Shown: positions 23,863 through 35,929 of the stretch, piece by piece
Layout of the letters: every line of letters starts with the position of its first letter
Numbering within the stretch: the stretch's first letter is position 1
DNA from: Toxonevra muliebris
Taxonomy: Eukaryota > Arthropoda > Insecta > Diptera > Pallopteridae
Direction of reading: 5' to 3'
Assembly: GCA_963691655.1 (NCBI GenBank)
Contig: OY829326.1
Coordinates: forward strand, 55,111,776 to 55,175,775
Length of the DNA stretch: 64,000 nt
Position numbers and translations under genes: made by a program
The notes under the pieces: generated by a model
What the model was told of the DNA's origin: nothing
Seen by the model: only the letters and a program-made list of their open reading frames with translations
The model's database searches: none

Positions 23863-24747
23863 AAGTCCAGTCATTATAAAGATTTACATCATAATAATTC
23901 TGAACTGAGATTTTTCTTCAGTAATTGTTAGTGGGGGTATGATAGATTCAAAAACCACAAAAAACAGTCCTGGGGTTGCAAACTCTTTGGTGGAAAAAGC
24001 CTTTTTTTTACTAATAACTGGTTAACCTTTGGAGATATCAAAAAATTACTTACCACAAAAAAAAAAGCTTGAGTGATTTCCTTACATTATTTTTAACTTT
24101 AACAGGATTTTCAGAAGAAATGTCTTGAACTAAAAGATAATACATTTATAACATATAGTGAAACCAGTTATTTTTATTAGGCCTTCAAATGGTAAAAGTA
24201 GTAAAAACCAAGAGGCAACTATACTATATTCTTATTTTTGTATACAAAAAATTATCCGTTGTCAATGAAAATAGCAGAGGATGTTGAATCTTCAAAACCC
24301 TTTTTGATCTTTCTACCTAGCTTGTTTGTTTTTCGAGTAATACAATTTTTCCTATAGGCTCCGCACTCAAAAATTCAAATAAACAAAGATGTGCGCGCAT
24401 CCACAGTAAATCCAAAGTACTAAATTAGCAATTTCTTAAATATTGAATATCTCGAAAACTATGGCATATACAAAAAAATTACGTAAAACCTTTTTTTTAG
24501 AAAATCACTTAAGCTTTTTATGTGTGGTAGATAATTCTTTGATATCTCCAACGGTTAAAAAGTTATTAGTACAAAAAGGCTTTTTTCACCAAAGAGGGGG
24601 TTTTTTGGGGGGTCGCTCTGCAACCCCAGATTTGATTTTTGTGGTTTTTGAATCTATCATACCCCACTAACAATTACTGAAAAAAAAATCGCAGTTAAGA
24701 ATTTTTATGAACTTTTGGTGCATTTTTTTACTCTACCGACTGGACTA
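23863..24747. mobile_element. Long-TIR non-autonomous DNA element with TA flanks
   Basis: The two ends are inverted copies for about 200 bp. The left end starts AAGTCCAGTC and the right end, reverse complemented, TAGTCCAGTC. Further in, both arms share CAGTAATTGTTAGTGGGG, TATGATAGATTCAAAAACCA, GGGGTTGCA, GTACTAATAAC-like and TTGGAGATATCAAA words. TA dinucleotides at 23861-23862 and 24748-24749 could be the target duplication, which suggests a Tc1/mariner-type MITE. The centre (about 24090-24430) has no coding frame. It resembles long-TIR foldback-like MITEs. Confidence 0.75.
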
Positions 24748-25084
24748 TAAGTGCATTGTTTGAAATTGATTTTTAGAAATAAATAATTTTGAAATTTAAT
24801 TTACCTCTAAACCCACGATACATAAAAATATAGGGACGTGAGAATATTTATGAAATTATCGAAAATCGATTACCATTTTCTTAGTTGATTTGAAAGCACT
24901 TCAATTATCTCAAATTTTTGAATAACTATCTCTTTCTCTCTATGTCCTTTAGCTCTAAACAACTCTTACTTCGTAGTCCATGGTTAGCCAACTTTTTCAA
25001 TTATTTCCACTATATATTTGATTCAAGGATTTTTTTTGAACCATTGGATGCTTTCAGGTTGTTTCCTGTTTCCTTTCGTGTTCC

Positions 25085-25250
25085 ACTACTGCAAATTAGA
25101 ACTAGACCAAAAATCAAACCAATCGAAAATTCAGGCTAAACATCTGACAAAAATTCAGATAAAAACTCAGAACAAAATTTAAACTCAGAATTCAGAATAC
25201 AATTCAGACCAAAAGTCAGATAAAAAATGAGATAAAAAAGAAACCGATAA
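25085..25250 (-). repeat. Degenerate TTTTGGTCTGAA array, short locus
   Basis: Words such as ACTAGACCAAAAATCA, AATTCAGGC, AATTCAGAT, AACTCAGAA and AATTCAGACCAAAA recur at roughly 12-bp steps. This is the reverse-complement form of the arrays at 30.1 and 49.2 kb. The 3' flank (ATCTATAAACTAACCCTGAA) is also found beside the 54.3-kb locus as ATCTACAAACTGACCCTGAA, so these two loci share an ancestor. Confidence 0.7.
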
Positions 25251-26927
25251 CTATTATTAGGCTGTCAAGTAGTGCGATATCTATAAACTAACCCTGAAAT
25301 TTCAGGTTTGGTGTATTTTTGTAGTATTTTTACATTTAGTGTAATATTGTCTCACTACTTACTTTCCAATTAATTATGTACTTCCTAAATATGGCACACA
25401 AAATAATTAAAATAAATTTGCAGGGGCATATTATTTAAAAAACTTTGTTTAGCTACTCCTCCATTAGAATTTTTAGCTAAGCATCGATGCTTAAGAACAT
25501 GCTTGGTTCGATCATACATTCGTATTATTAACATTAGCTTCCAACATGTTTGATTGGTTAAAATTTTAAACTTAGCAGAACTCTATGTATAAAATTAACA
25601 GTGGAAAGTTAATGAACCATAACATTTCACTGTGCCATTTGCAGCATAATGGTTGTTTATAAGGGATGGTTTTTTTATACCTACATATGTATGCAGGGGT
25701 GTGTGTACTTATGCAAAGAAAAACAACTTTAACATACACCATTTTGTCACTATACCAATAAGCATTTTTATATAGGTATGACAGTTTCATACTATATAAC
25801 AGTGCCAACTTAGCCTAGAGGAGAGTGAGATAGCCGCCTCAAGTTCCCACGGCCCTTGGGTCCCTGACTTGCTAGGCAAACAATTGCTTCAGTCTCTCCA
25901 TTTGTGCATTAAAATCGTCATAAATCTAATGTGATTGATACATCTCGGCCAAAATTAGTGGTACAGTATGATTTCGTAAAAATCGGTTTACTAAGTAACC
26001 AAGCAAGTCACTAGTTAAACTATGAAATATAAATATATACTTAATTCTGACCTCATTCCAAGTTAAAACTCGATGAAATCATTTAATTTTTAACTAAATT
26101 GCAACATTCCACCTACATTTATATGAAAAACTAAACTTCTTAAACACACGAATTCACTAATGAACTCATACAAGCAAACCAAACTATCTTTATTTGTTTC
26201 AACTATTTTTCATAGAAATTTCACACAAAATACTCATAAAAACTGTCTACTTTTTAAATTAAAAAAGTAAAATACAACGGCAACAAATACAAAAAAAAAT
26301 ATAGGCATGAAAGTGACAAAACGCCTCGAAAGCCAATTTTAAATTGTATGCGTATGTATCTATGTATGTGTGCCTGACCACTGCAGAAAATTCTACGATG
26401 TCGAGTGCATCTATGTAAAAATACAAAACTGTATATTAACAAAAATATCTGTCTATCTTCTTTTTTTTTAGAACATACGAACTAAGATTATATGTGTGTA
26501 GGTAGGTTCCATTCAATCCCAATGGGAAGAAAAACCTTTTCTAAAGCGCTTGCTTGCTTTAAAGTACTTTCTTTCCTTTTGTACGGGAGCAGATCCCCAA
26601 TTTCTTGGTAGTCAGCCTTTCAAAAGGCTACGACAAAAAATTAGTTTTGTTTTTTTTTTTTTAAACTTAAGAAGCCGTGCTCACATATGACACGTATATT
26701 TACGAAACTCACTCTTTGTATTTAGTTTGTGAAAAATATCAACTTTCAATATCGTATTCCAGCAACTTTATTTCAGTTTTTTTTTAGAGAAGGGCACATC
26801 TTTTTTAAAAAAAGTTTTTATCAATTATTGGGAAATCACATGAGCTGCAAAGCAAGAATCATCCGCATCCTTAATCACCAAAACCTCTCTGTGCACTTGT
26901 TTTTCTACAAATGAACAGTCAGGGGAG
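25251..26927. other. Non-coding DNA
   Basis: AT-rich spacer. Small frames around 25572-25808 and 26254-26442 have aromatic- and cysteine-rich compositions typical of chance frames in AT-rich DNA. No gene is seen. Confidence 0.45.
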
Positions 26928-27229
26928 CAGAGTTGCCACGGCCTAAAAAATTTTGTAATCAAATTCATTTAAAAAAGTCAACAATTTGAAAAAAAAGTAA
27001 ACAAACATATATAGTAGTAATAAGACAAAGAATGCTTATATATATGGGACATTCTCTGTCAATGGGAGACCCCCACCCTGTCCAAAATTGGTTAAGGTAT
27101 TTCAGGGCATGTTTGGGCTCAAATTATTATCTCTAGTTTCGAATGCAATAAGGCCTTTTTTGATTTTGCATGATGGCGGATCAATATGGCGGCTACAAGT
27201 CTACCACCTCACCATAAGATAATAGTTTT

Positions 27230-27600
27230 ATCAAGCGTACGTTTACTCAAGTCATCATAAAAAACAGATAAAGCCTTTTTTCGTATATTTGTTTTCGCTG
27301 AATATGAATCTAATAATAATTTCCATGAAAAATGTTACGTGTTGTCTATAACCTCAAAAAAGGTCCAAAAAGGCTATTTTTCGGGTCTTACGCTTACCAA
27401 AGTCATCATAAAACGACGGGAAAAGCTTATTTTTGTGTAGTTTCAACTGATGAATATATAATATTATATTATATTATTAATAATATTATTTTTCACGGAA
27501 AATGTTTCATGTCGTCCCTAACCTCAAAAAATTAAAAATTCCAAAAAACTTTTTTTTGTGTGTCACGTGTCCCAAATCACCAGAGAACTTCTCAAAAAAC
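27230..27600. repeat. Degenerate tandem units (about 150-170 bp) inside hAT-like copy 1
   Basis: The phrase CAAAGTCATCATAAAA with a following AAAGC(C/T)TW TTTTTCGT-like segment recurs near 27250, 27400 and, more weakly, 27570. AAAATGTTACGTG and AAAATGTTTCATG with CTAACCTCAAAAAA recur near 27330 and 27500. This internal duplication accounts for part of the extra length compared with the 981-bp copy 2. Confidence 0.6.
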
Positions 27601-27723
27601 TTATTCTTAATTTTTCACTTCTTAACTTGGCTGTAACATACTTTTAGCGTTACCCAGAAATAACGACGTGAACTTAGAAGGACCCATTTTCAATAAACGT
27701 AATCGAACACAGAGATGATAACA

Positions 27724-28005
27724 CAGTGCAACAAAAATTTTATGCACGAGATTTTCCAACGGGTTTATAGTAACTAAGGGTCGATGATCACGACTGCGTA
27801 CTCTTTATGCTTATCAATTTTGCTGCAGACATCACATTCTTGTCTGCTGAAATATACAAATTTCTTAATAGCGCCTGAAGACCCCATTTTTACGACTTCA
27901 GGTCCATATTGTGGGAGAACTAGATGTGATGAAGAAAAACTGTGTACGCAGTCGTGATCAGCGACCTCAAATTACTATAAAACGGTTGAAAAATCTCCCG
28001 AAAAT
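27724..28005. repeat. Family B segment within hAT-like copy 1
   Basis: It starts CAGTGCAACAAAAATTTTAT and contains TGAAGACCCCATTTTT, GACTTCAGGTCCATATTGTG and TACGCAGTCGTGATCAGCGA. These are the same landmarks as the free-standing copy at 8.6-9.1 kb. The right-hand CAGTG end is missing here. The DNA just outside (ATGATAACA, AATAAACGTAATCGAAC) is shared with the segment in copy 2, so the B segment was already part of the common ancestor. Confidence 0.7.
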
Positions 28006-28301
28006 TTCACTGAAAATTAGTACTACTTACATTTTTCATTCGATAACTTGCAGGGATGATACCAAGTATGCCAATCTTTTCGAATGAAAAAAACTAAATA
28101 AAGGTAGTAATAAAAAAATTATACCAATATATAAAAATTTTCTTGTAAATTTTAGTTCAAATTATATTTTTTAAAAAAGTAAACAAGATGAGAAAAAAGT
28201 GCACGTGTGCACAACCGTAAAAAAAAAATGTAAGAAAATTTGCTTACAAAAAATAAGCAAATTAGCTTACAAATAAGCAAAACGGCAACCCTGCAGGGGA
28301 A

Positions 28302-30109
28302 CACAAACAAAACATTTCGTTAGTTTAGCTTGAGAAGTGATTCAAATTGTTGCCATTCGGAATTTAAACATATCCAGAGTAAACAAATGGTTCAGAAGCG
28401 AGAAGAGATTTTGCTTTACCATACAAAAAAGTATGTATGTTCTATCAAATTTTCTACTCTGTGTTCTTTTTGTTCACCCAACACCACTGCTCATGGGTAA
28501 GACAAAGTTCACTAGTAAGGAAACCAAATTAACACTTCAGAAATCTGATACAGAAAAGAACTTATGTTTAGTTCATTGGAAGGGCTTTTTCTTTGCTCCC
28601 AGTAAGCTTAATACCAACATTTATCCAATCTACCAAATCCATCAAATCTCTCACCTTTCAAAATACATCTTGTGAAGTGCTTCAAAAATTTATCCACTTG
28701 GTAACTTCCACAAAGCAAAAAGTGAGCGCTTTCAAAGTGCTTCCGTGGGTACCGCTTCAATATTTTCCCCGCTTGGTAATTTTAAAGTGTGTATATAAAT
28801 AAGCATGTATGTGTGAAATGTAATACGCATGCCGCGTGCCTTTTGTGGTCATAACTCATTTTTTTTTTAACACTTGGAGGCATTTATTGTTATATGTCTG
28901 AGATGTTGAAGCAAAGAACTGTAGCTGGAAATTATGATTATGGTACACAGTATATTTAATATATGAAATTAGCTTGCAAGCCAAAAAGTTTTGTGAAATT
29001 TGAGTAAAAAAAAAAATTGCTTTTTTTTAAAAAGATTTGATTCATATAAAGATTCATTCGACCGGAATGAATCACTCAAAAACCAGTAATCCCGCAAAAT
29101 TTTTCTATATAAACAATTTCTGTTCCCAATCATACCTCTCAATTTTACTACAAAGGGCTCGTTAGACCCTATAATCATCTGAATATTAAAGCGTAAAAGT
29201 CCATATCAGGCACAAATTTAGTTATAATGACTTTCAACTAAGTCCAGTATTTACTAAATCCATACTTTCTTTAGAATCTGATTTACTTATTTGGACGTCA
29301 AGGCCAAAGAATTAGACGATTTGGTTTCATACACTTAGGTAGTAAAAATGAACCATTCATAAAAATAATTATTTCATTGCAGAACCAGTTTTTATACATC
29401 TAGAAATTTTTTTTTATTTTTTTTATATTTTCTCTTATTATAATAAGCACTTTTCCAACCAAATCTGCTTAATCCGTACTTAAATTTAAACTAACATTTT
29501 ACATTTTATGCTTGAGAATTTACAAAGTATGTGCATACTTTGCAAAGCAAAAGATTGCAATAGCAATTTTTTCGGGGGAAGGTGTTGGAATTCCGTGGCA
29601 TAGCATTTTGCACAAAAATAATTCATGCAAAAAATATAAACATTATTTTGCCAATGCGTGTTAGTAGCAATATTTTCATTCATTCATATACCATATTCAT
29701 TCAAAATTTTCATATACGCAAACACATGCACAACACAGTGTTGGAATGGCACAGTGTGTCTGTGCGATAAAAACACGATAATATTTTATGAGTCTTTGAA
29801 TCTTTAATAAGACCAGGAATATTTAAATGTAATAAAATTTGATTGATAAAAAATACGAAAATATTCAAATCGAATACGAAACTTGTTAAATTAATTTAAA
29901 AGTTTACCAAAAAGTATTTGCTCATTTGCTTGTTACTTGCTTGTGTTTCGTTTAGTTTACAAGAAGTTTCACTTCAGCCTTGTGTTCGTTAATACACAAT
30001 TTTGTTTTTTTATTTAATTAATAAACAATAAGTAATGGTAGGCATTAAAAATTACGAGATTAGGCGTATTTCAGAAGAATTTAGCCAATAAGTTAAGCAG
30101 AACAAAAAT
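28302..30109. other. Non-coding DNA
   Basis: A 112-codon frame at 28337-28675 lacks any recognised motif. A diverged repeat GTGCTTC..AAAATTTATCCACTTGGT / AGTGCTTCCGTGGG..CCGCTTGGTAA is seen around 28675-28780. The remainder is AT-rich spacer. Confidence 0.4.
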
Positions 30110-31125
30110 TTTGTGTATCTGAGTTTTGGGATGAATAACGGTCTGCTCTTTGGCCCGAAATTTTGTCTGCTTTTGGTTAAAATTTCGGTTTGATTTTTAG
30201 TCTTTTTTTTTTTAGTAAAGTCATTTTTGTTCTAACTTTATCGTAATTTTTATTGTTTTGGTCCGCTTTGGTTCTAATTTTAGGTCTGAACTTTTGTCTG
30301 TTCTTAGTCTAAATTTTGAGTCTAAATTTGGGGATGAACGTTGATCAGATTTTCGATCTCAATTTCGGCCTGAATAGCAAATTGTTTTGTGGTCCCCATT
30401 TTGGTCTGATTTTTAGAAAAAATGTTTGTTTGAAAATCGCAGTTAGTCAGAGTTTTATATGATTTTTAGTTTGAATATCGATCTTAATTTTGATCTGAGT
30501 TCTAGTCCCATTTTCTTGCTGATTTTTATTCTGCTTTAGTCAAGGTTTTGGACTGCCTATAGTCAGATTTCTGAGCTCGTCGTTGGTCAGAATTTGGTTT
30601 AATTTTCAATCTGAATTTCATTCTAATTTTTTATCTGAATTATTATCGGTTCTTAGTCCAAAGCTTGGGATGAATCTCAATCAGGTTTTCGACTTGAAAA
30701 TCGATTGGTATATTTGTCCCGGTTTTTTCTAAGTATCGGTCTAAATTTTTGTTTGAAAATCGCTGCCTGGTCTATATTTCCATCAGATTTTTATCTGAAT
30801 TTTGACTGAATAGTGATTTTACTTTTGGCCTCAACTTTTTTCTGTTTTTATCCGAATTTGAGACTGCATTTGGTCGGAGCTCTGAACTGATCTTGGATCG
30901 GAACTCGTTAAATTATTCGTCTAATTTTGGTTTGAGTTTCGTTCTGAATTTCGATCTAGAATTTCATGTGGGTTTGGTCTGAATCTTGGTCAGATTTATT
31001 TTTCTTGATTTCGGCCTGTATATCGATTTGTATTTTATGCCAATTTTGGTTGAAATATCGGTATGATTTTTGGCTAGATTTTTGTCTGAAATTTGGCTAT
31101 AACTATAGACTGGTCTAATCTGCTC
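30110..31125 (+). repeat. Degenerate TTTTGGTCTGAA minisatellite, long locus
   Basis: About 1 kb of variations on a roughly 12-bp theme, GGTCTGAATTTT, with words such as TTTTGGTCTG, TTCGATCTGAATT and TTTTTGTCTGAA repeating with indels. No single unit is preserved exactly, so the array is old or never homogenised. It carries many GTCT tetramers. There is no coding content. Confidence 0.8.
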
Positions 31126-33487
31126 TGAACAATAACATTTCTATTTTTCACCAATTTTAGATCTCACAAAATTTGTTAAAATTTTTTCTTTTTTTTTTTG
31201 ATAACATTGGTCTAAACATTACTTCGGAAATTAGCTAACGCCCGATTCTGCAGAAAGAAATTTTTTATTCCCAAAATTTTTAGAAACAAATTTAGAATCC
31301 ATTGAGAAAAAAAAATGACCCATTGAGTGCATGGGTTAACTTTTTTTATTATTATTATTCTTTCAAATGTTTAAATTTCCAAATACGGATGTTTATAAGA
31401 AAAAATAATTGTTAGGATAGATTTTATTTTTATTCATTTGGGCCACACTAGCAATGGAAATTATTAAAATCTCATTTAACTACTAAATTTTAACACATAT
31501 CTACATATATTTCATTCCACGGTTACAACGTGTTAAAGAAGTAGCTAAAGAGAAGCAACGATCATAAAATTCACAAAGACGACTTCACAATGACCTTTTC
31601 AGCCAACAATATAAAACAGAACAGAACAGTACAGAACAACAACAACCGCAACAACAATAATAACAACAAAATGACATTGACAAATGTCAGTGAATGCTGA
31701 GAACGTGCTTACGCATAGCTGATGTTGATATTTTATGCTCTTATTCTGGCATTCAAGACTGGCTTCTGCTGGTGCTGGTGCTGGTGCTGCTGCTACTGAT
31801 CTTCCTAGCTTAGCTTGCTACTTGGTCCACTCTTTAGTTAGACCAGAGCCAGCTCAAACAGCTACAATTACCACAACAATGAACGACAATATAGCTCAGC
31901 AAATACTGTGTGTGCCAAAGCAGCAAATGCAAATTTACTGCAAATGCGAAACATTTAATTTGAATATTTTGTCATTTTGTAAAAGTACATGAAAAATGGT
32001 AGATAAAAATTGTATAGCATCTTATATTCTTAATAGTTTTCTACAGACAAACACAAAAATTCTTCCTTATGCTAGAATTTTCCCACACTCTACTGCACAC
32101 ACTAACTATCTGCGCTCTCTCTAAAATATATTTTTAATTTTTTTCTTCTTTATTATTACTGCAACCATAGGAAGACGGATGGATGGACGGACTGGAACTA
32201 GCAATAGCTTGGCTATCTCTTTCAATGGTTGCTAATTCCTTCGGCCATATTTAAACTGACAGTTATTTAATTTTGACACGTTGTTGATTACTGTCACGTC
32301 AAACGTCATTTCGATTTAGTTTGGCGCGCAATAATTGCTGCTGCACACTGATGCTGTTGCTGCGACGGCTACAGCCGCCGTCTGTTCCTAGCCTTTGCTA
32401 GCTAGCTGCACATTGAGTGTGACATTTTGCTCAGTGTTTTGCCATTTATTACATTACTCGTACTACATATTCCGTATGTATCTGTATGAATTTTGCTCTT
32501 ATATTAAATATGGCAAAATAATGCAAACTTGTAGAATTTCTATTGGCGTTTACGTTTACTTTTACGTTTTCAAGTTAACGCTTTGAGTGCCGAGCCGAGT
32601 ATGATAGCGTTTGTTTGTATGTAAGCGTGAAATGATGGTAACTCACTTACCTTAAATGTATAGAGTAATTTCATTTTAGCTTCTTTGCAAATACTTATAC
32701 ATTCGTACTAGTAGTTGAAACTATAAATTACTTTGTGATTTATTGAATTTTTATCAATGAAAATCATAGCAATCGATCAAAATTGTCATCACCAGGAAAG
32801 CATTGAAATAAGATGAAATGAGTTGTAAAATAAATTTTATATTTAATAGAACTTGTACATAGTATTTAAGACATTAAGTATTTGGAAAGACTTGGTGGTT
32901 TTTTCGTGGAAGCTTTAAAATTTTTTTTCAATTTGTGGTTCAAGATAGAGCGGATATTTCAAGAGCAAGGCTTTCGAAAGCAATGTAGAAATATTCCAAA
33001 TTTTTTTCTGTATCTTTTATTATTCCACAAAAAAATTTAAATTCCTGTGTAATAAAGTGGAATTTGTAATAAAATGGAAAATATAGCTTTTTTCAATTGA
33101 CCATGCTCCCCTGAATGGAATTTTAATTCAGGGGAGGAGGGTCAAGATATCCACCGATTTGTATAAAATTGTAAATAAACTATCTTTACCCTATTGTAGT
33201 AAGATAAAACCTTTGATGCAAGCATTTAAAAAAAAAACGAACCCTTTTTATGGTAGATGGTCGGCGGAATTGCGTGATTCGTGTATTCTTAAGAACTATG
33301 AGAACCGGAAACGGAGCTCACGCATTCCATGTGGACACGATATTCTAATGCTCTATGCATTACAGAGATAACTATTCTCTATATTAGCACTCAATTATAA
33401 AAAAAAATTTTGCAAATATTTTTCATGACAATTATGACCTAACTTAATTCAAAGTTAGCGTATCCTCGTATAACCACGATAACACTT
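31126..33487. other. Non-coding DNA with a mixed, less AT-rich stretch
   Basis: At 31600-32420 the sequence is richer in GC, with CAACAACAA, GCTGGTGCTGGTGCTGG and GCTGTTGCTGCGACGGC tracts, like spacer or untranslated sequence of fly genes. Elsewhere it is AT-rich. No exon can be supported. Confidence 0.4.
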
Positions 33488-33664
33488 GTAGGTTCTGCCA
33501 AAACGACAAGGAAACATCAGAACACATCCTAATACACTGCAAAGCACTTACTCGCAGGAGGAAATATACCTAGGGCAGCATTACCTGGAAAGTAGGGACA
33601 TCATAGCCTTGAAGCCACATCACCTGCTGAGATTCATCAGCAAGATTGGGTTGTCTGGCAGCTT
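33488..33664 (+). pseudogene. LINE ORF2 C-terminal tail (Cys/His finger), remnant
   Basis: The frame reads CRFCQNDKETSEHILIHC, the CX2C...HX4C finger that ends the polyprotein of RNase-H-bearing and related LINEs. It continues KALTRRRKYT to a stop. One base over, the frame goes on as LGQHYLESRDIIALKPHHLL and ends at TAA near 33666, the usual short tail after the finger. Upstream coding homology is not seen, so this is a 5'-truncated, frameshifted insertion on the + strand. The minus-strand LINE at 35.93-37.38 kb has a comparable tail but differs in sequence. Confidence 0.7.
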
Positions 33665-33772
33665 GTAACCAAGCTACTATCTGAAGTGCAATCGATTTTT
33701 AAGGTCAAAGTACATTGCCTTTGATTGCCTTTAAAAACCAAATTCCACAAGAACTTCTTAAACGTATTCAAG

Positions 33773-34050
33773 GTTAGGTTAGGTTGGAGTGGCTGTCGAG
33801 AGACACACTTAGTCCTGAACGGCCCATTGTGATACCACATAGTTGGACCTACAGTTTAACGCCGATTCCGAACAGCGGTGTGGCAAATTTTATCTGCTTG
33901 GTGGTTTTGCCATTACCAACCAATGTGTGTACTTGTACACTATAAGAAAGTTATGAATATTAACCACCAGACAAAGGCGGGAATCGAGCCCGAACCTCCC
34001 AGATGAAAGTCTAATGCACTACCCACTAGACTATCGAGGACATCTAGGGG
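33773..34050 (-). mobile_element. tRNA-derived SINE with perfect 12-bp target duplication
   Basis: On the minus strand it begins CCCCTAGATGTCCTCGATAG. A tRNA-like head has an A box TAGTCTAGTGGGTAG and a B box GGCTCGATTCCCGCC, the two RNA polymerase III promoter boxes. A roughly 190-bp body follows, with the 3' end ...CCTAACCTAACCT. The flanks AACGTATTCAAG at 33761-33772 and 34051-34062 are identical, a 12-bp target-site duplication that fixes both ends (278 bp). The head resembles a tRNA for an acidic or related residue, but the anticodon stem is too decayed to assign. It sits about 100 bp past the LINE tail at 33664. Confidence 0.9.
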
Positions 34051-34062
34051 AACGTATTCAAG

Positions 34063-35384
34063 CTCGGCTGATAAAACTTATTGAAATAACTACTTATACA
34101 TATAGGATATTGATATTTCAAGGATATCAACGAAACCTTTCCGCTATTTTAATGAAAAATATTCCATTAATGTGTGAAATGAAAATAACAGTTCATATGT
34201 TCGTCGAAGCTACACGAACCGTAAACAGAATCCTCACTTTCCACGCATCGACGCATATGGATATGCTAATACAAATCAACGGTTCACAAGCTTAGCTCTT
34301 ATCCATTATTTTGAGCCAATGTGATTTTAGTGAAAGTTCTTTGTCTCAACCATCGTCTTTATCTTCCCAACTTTCCGGTTTTTATATAACAATCATCAAA
34401 TCTTAAAATATGAATTATTTTCACAGTCCAACAGTTTTTTTTTTTTTTGCAACCAAATAACAATAGTCTAATAGTCTGCTTTTTGATGTTTAAAGAGCGT
34501 GATGTGTTATTAGTACTACGATTATGTCACAACTACCGACGGATATGCGATATGTATCATAGCGGAACAGCTGCTCACAGCCATTCATACTACAGACCTC
34601 AAGACGTTTTATAACAAAGCCCCATGGCCAAATTAAAACTGGGAGAACTATCTTTATTGGAGTGGCAGTAACACTGGGAGTGCTCTACAAAGACGTTGAT
34701 TCCCGATATTGCAAATTGATGTCTACGGAGACACGGTAACATAGAGTTTTATATACCGCATCTGCCGAGCTGTAGCGGGATCAATAAGGAGTACTTGGAC
34801 AGATTCGAACGTAAGAACGAGCCGTTCTGTTTAACCTGTCCGAATGGGAGTGAAGTACATGCACGCATCAAAAACGAAAGGCTGGAGCTGAAGCAACCGA
34901 CACTGGAAAACCTCACAATACACAATAAACAAATTTGTTTTGTGAGACTGCGCGTATAATGATCACGATACGTGTCACTGAAAGAGTAAGGAGAGCAAAA
35001 AAGATCAAAGAAATGGAACAAATCGGAAACTGAACCGCTCGATCCAGCCCCGAGGAGGTAGATTTCGTAGGTAGCAATCTGACATAACCGTAGAAACGTA
35101 GTTCTGCAGTATCAATGCATGATTTCCACCATGGCTCAATAAGAAGGTTATGTCACCAGCATAGCTTTCTTCTTCTTCCTGATTTATTCGTCTAATTCTT
35201 ATGTCATATAAATCAAGCAAAAAAATATGAGAGCAAAATAAATCAGGTATTTCGTTATGAATTTGACAGAAGAAAAGGATTTCCAACCCTGCATACAAAA
35301 GCAAAATTTACGGCCGATTTTGTTTTTGTAGCACTACTATAATCTTATTATTGAGCCATGATTTCCACCTTCCAGCGTACGTTA
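34063..35384. other. Unassigned DNA, possibly decayed element sequence
   Basis: Less AT-rich than the surroundings. Near 35115-35145 and 35345-35375 a GATTTCCACC / CATGGCTCAATAA pair occurs once in direct and once in partly inverted arrangement. There may be transposon debris here, but I cannot name it. Confidence 0.35.
34750..34959 (+). pseudogene. Unrecognised open frame with protein-like composition
   Basis: A 69-codon stretch without ATG start, open to a TAA at 34957-34959. It is charged and cysteine-bearing (EYLDRFERKNEPFCLTCPNG, then KNERLELKQPTLENLTIHN). Composition differs from the chance frames of this window and looks like a piece of a formerly coded domain with a CX2C. No family is recognised. 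It lies in a TE-rich stretch, so a transposon origin is the likeliest. Confidence 0.25.
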
Positions 35385-35866
35385 AAGCAGGAATGCTACA
35401 CCATTCAACGTGTTGAGATTGTTAAATTTTATTATAAAAATTCGTATTTTGTTTTCTTTCCTCTTTTCGCGAATTAAAAAATATTTACGGCCGAAATTAT
35501 CGTCCAAGCAGGCGACTAATTGCACTAAATTTCGCGAAACTCGAGCAAAGCGGTTCAGTTGCCGATCGAGCAGTCCCTGTACGACGTCGAAACGCGCAGT
35601 CAAGGGAGAGTATTGCTACTGCTACTCAAATTGTGGCTAAGGACCCAAACCTCTCGATAACTCGTCGTGCACAAGAAGTTGACTTTCGGTGACTTTCTAT
35701 AGCCTCAATTGGATGACATAGACCTGGACAATAACACAGTGTACCATGTCACACAGCAGGCATTACATTAAAGTTATTAGAAGGAAGTTGCCAGAACTCG
35801 TTATTTCTAGTAGAGGCGATGTGAAGTGGCCGCCAAGATCGTGGTACCACAATGTACTGTTCTGAC
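35385..35866 (+). pseudogene. mariner-like transposase, N-terminus joined to C-terminal half
   Basis: It starts with a helix-turn-helix region, TIQRVEIVKFYYKNSY, shifts frame to FRELKNIYGRNYRPSRRLI, then GSVADRAVPVRRRNA and KDPNLSITRRAQEV. This matches the N-terminal DNA-binding part of the same insect mariner group as 15.6 and 42.9 kb. A large internal deletion removes the first catalytic region. Homology resumes at QLDDIDLDN, then SHSRHYIKV and ELVISSRGDVKWPPRS, the segment around and after the second catalytic Asp. Several stops and frameshifts are present. The first half complements what the copy at 42.9 kb lacks, but they are separate dead copies. Confidence 0.75.
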
Positions 35867-35929
35867 TTTAGAGTGTCTCTCGAAAGCAGTGTTGCGATTT
35901 GCCAGTTTATGGTTAGCTGGTTGGTTAAG

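Larger units (their letters stand above)
26928..28293 (+). mobile_element. hAT-like non-autonomous element (family C), copy 1
   Basis: The left end is CAGAGTTGCCACGG and the right end, reverse complemented, CAGGGTTGCCGTTTTGC. The flanks CAGGGGAG (26920-26927) and CAGGGGAA (28294-28301) form an 8-bp target duplication with one mismatch. CAGRGTTGCC ends and 8-bp duplications are hallmarks of the hAT superfamily. Length 1366 bp. There is no transposase reading frame, so it would need enzyme from an autonomous relative. It contains a family B segment and degenerate tandem units (separate entries). A second copy in inverse orientation is at 62775-63755. Confidence 0.85.

Noticed and set aside
28337..28675. 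112-codon frame as a gene
   Set aside because: No recognisable domain or conservation cue, and internal degenerate repeats explain part of it.
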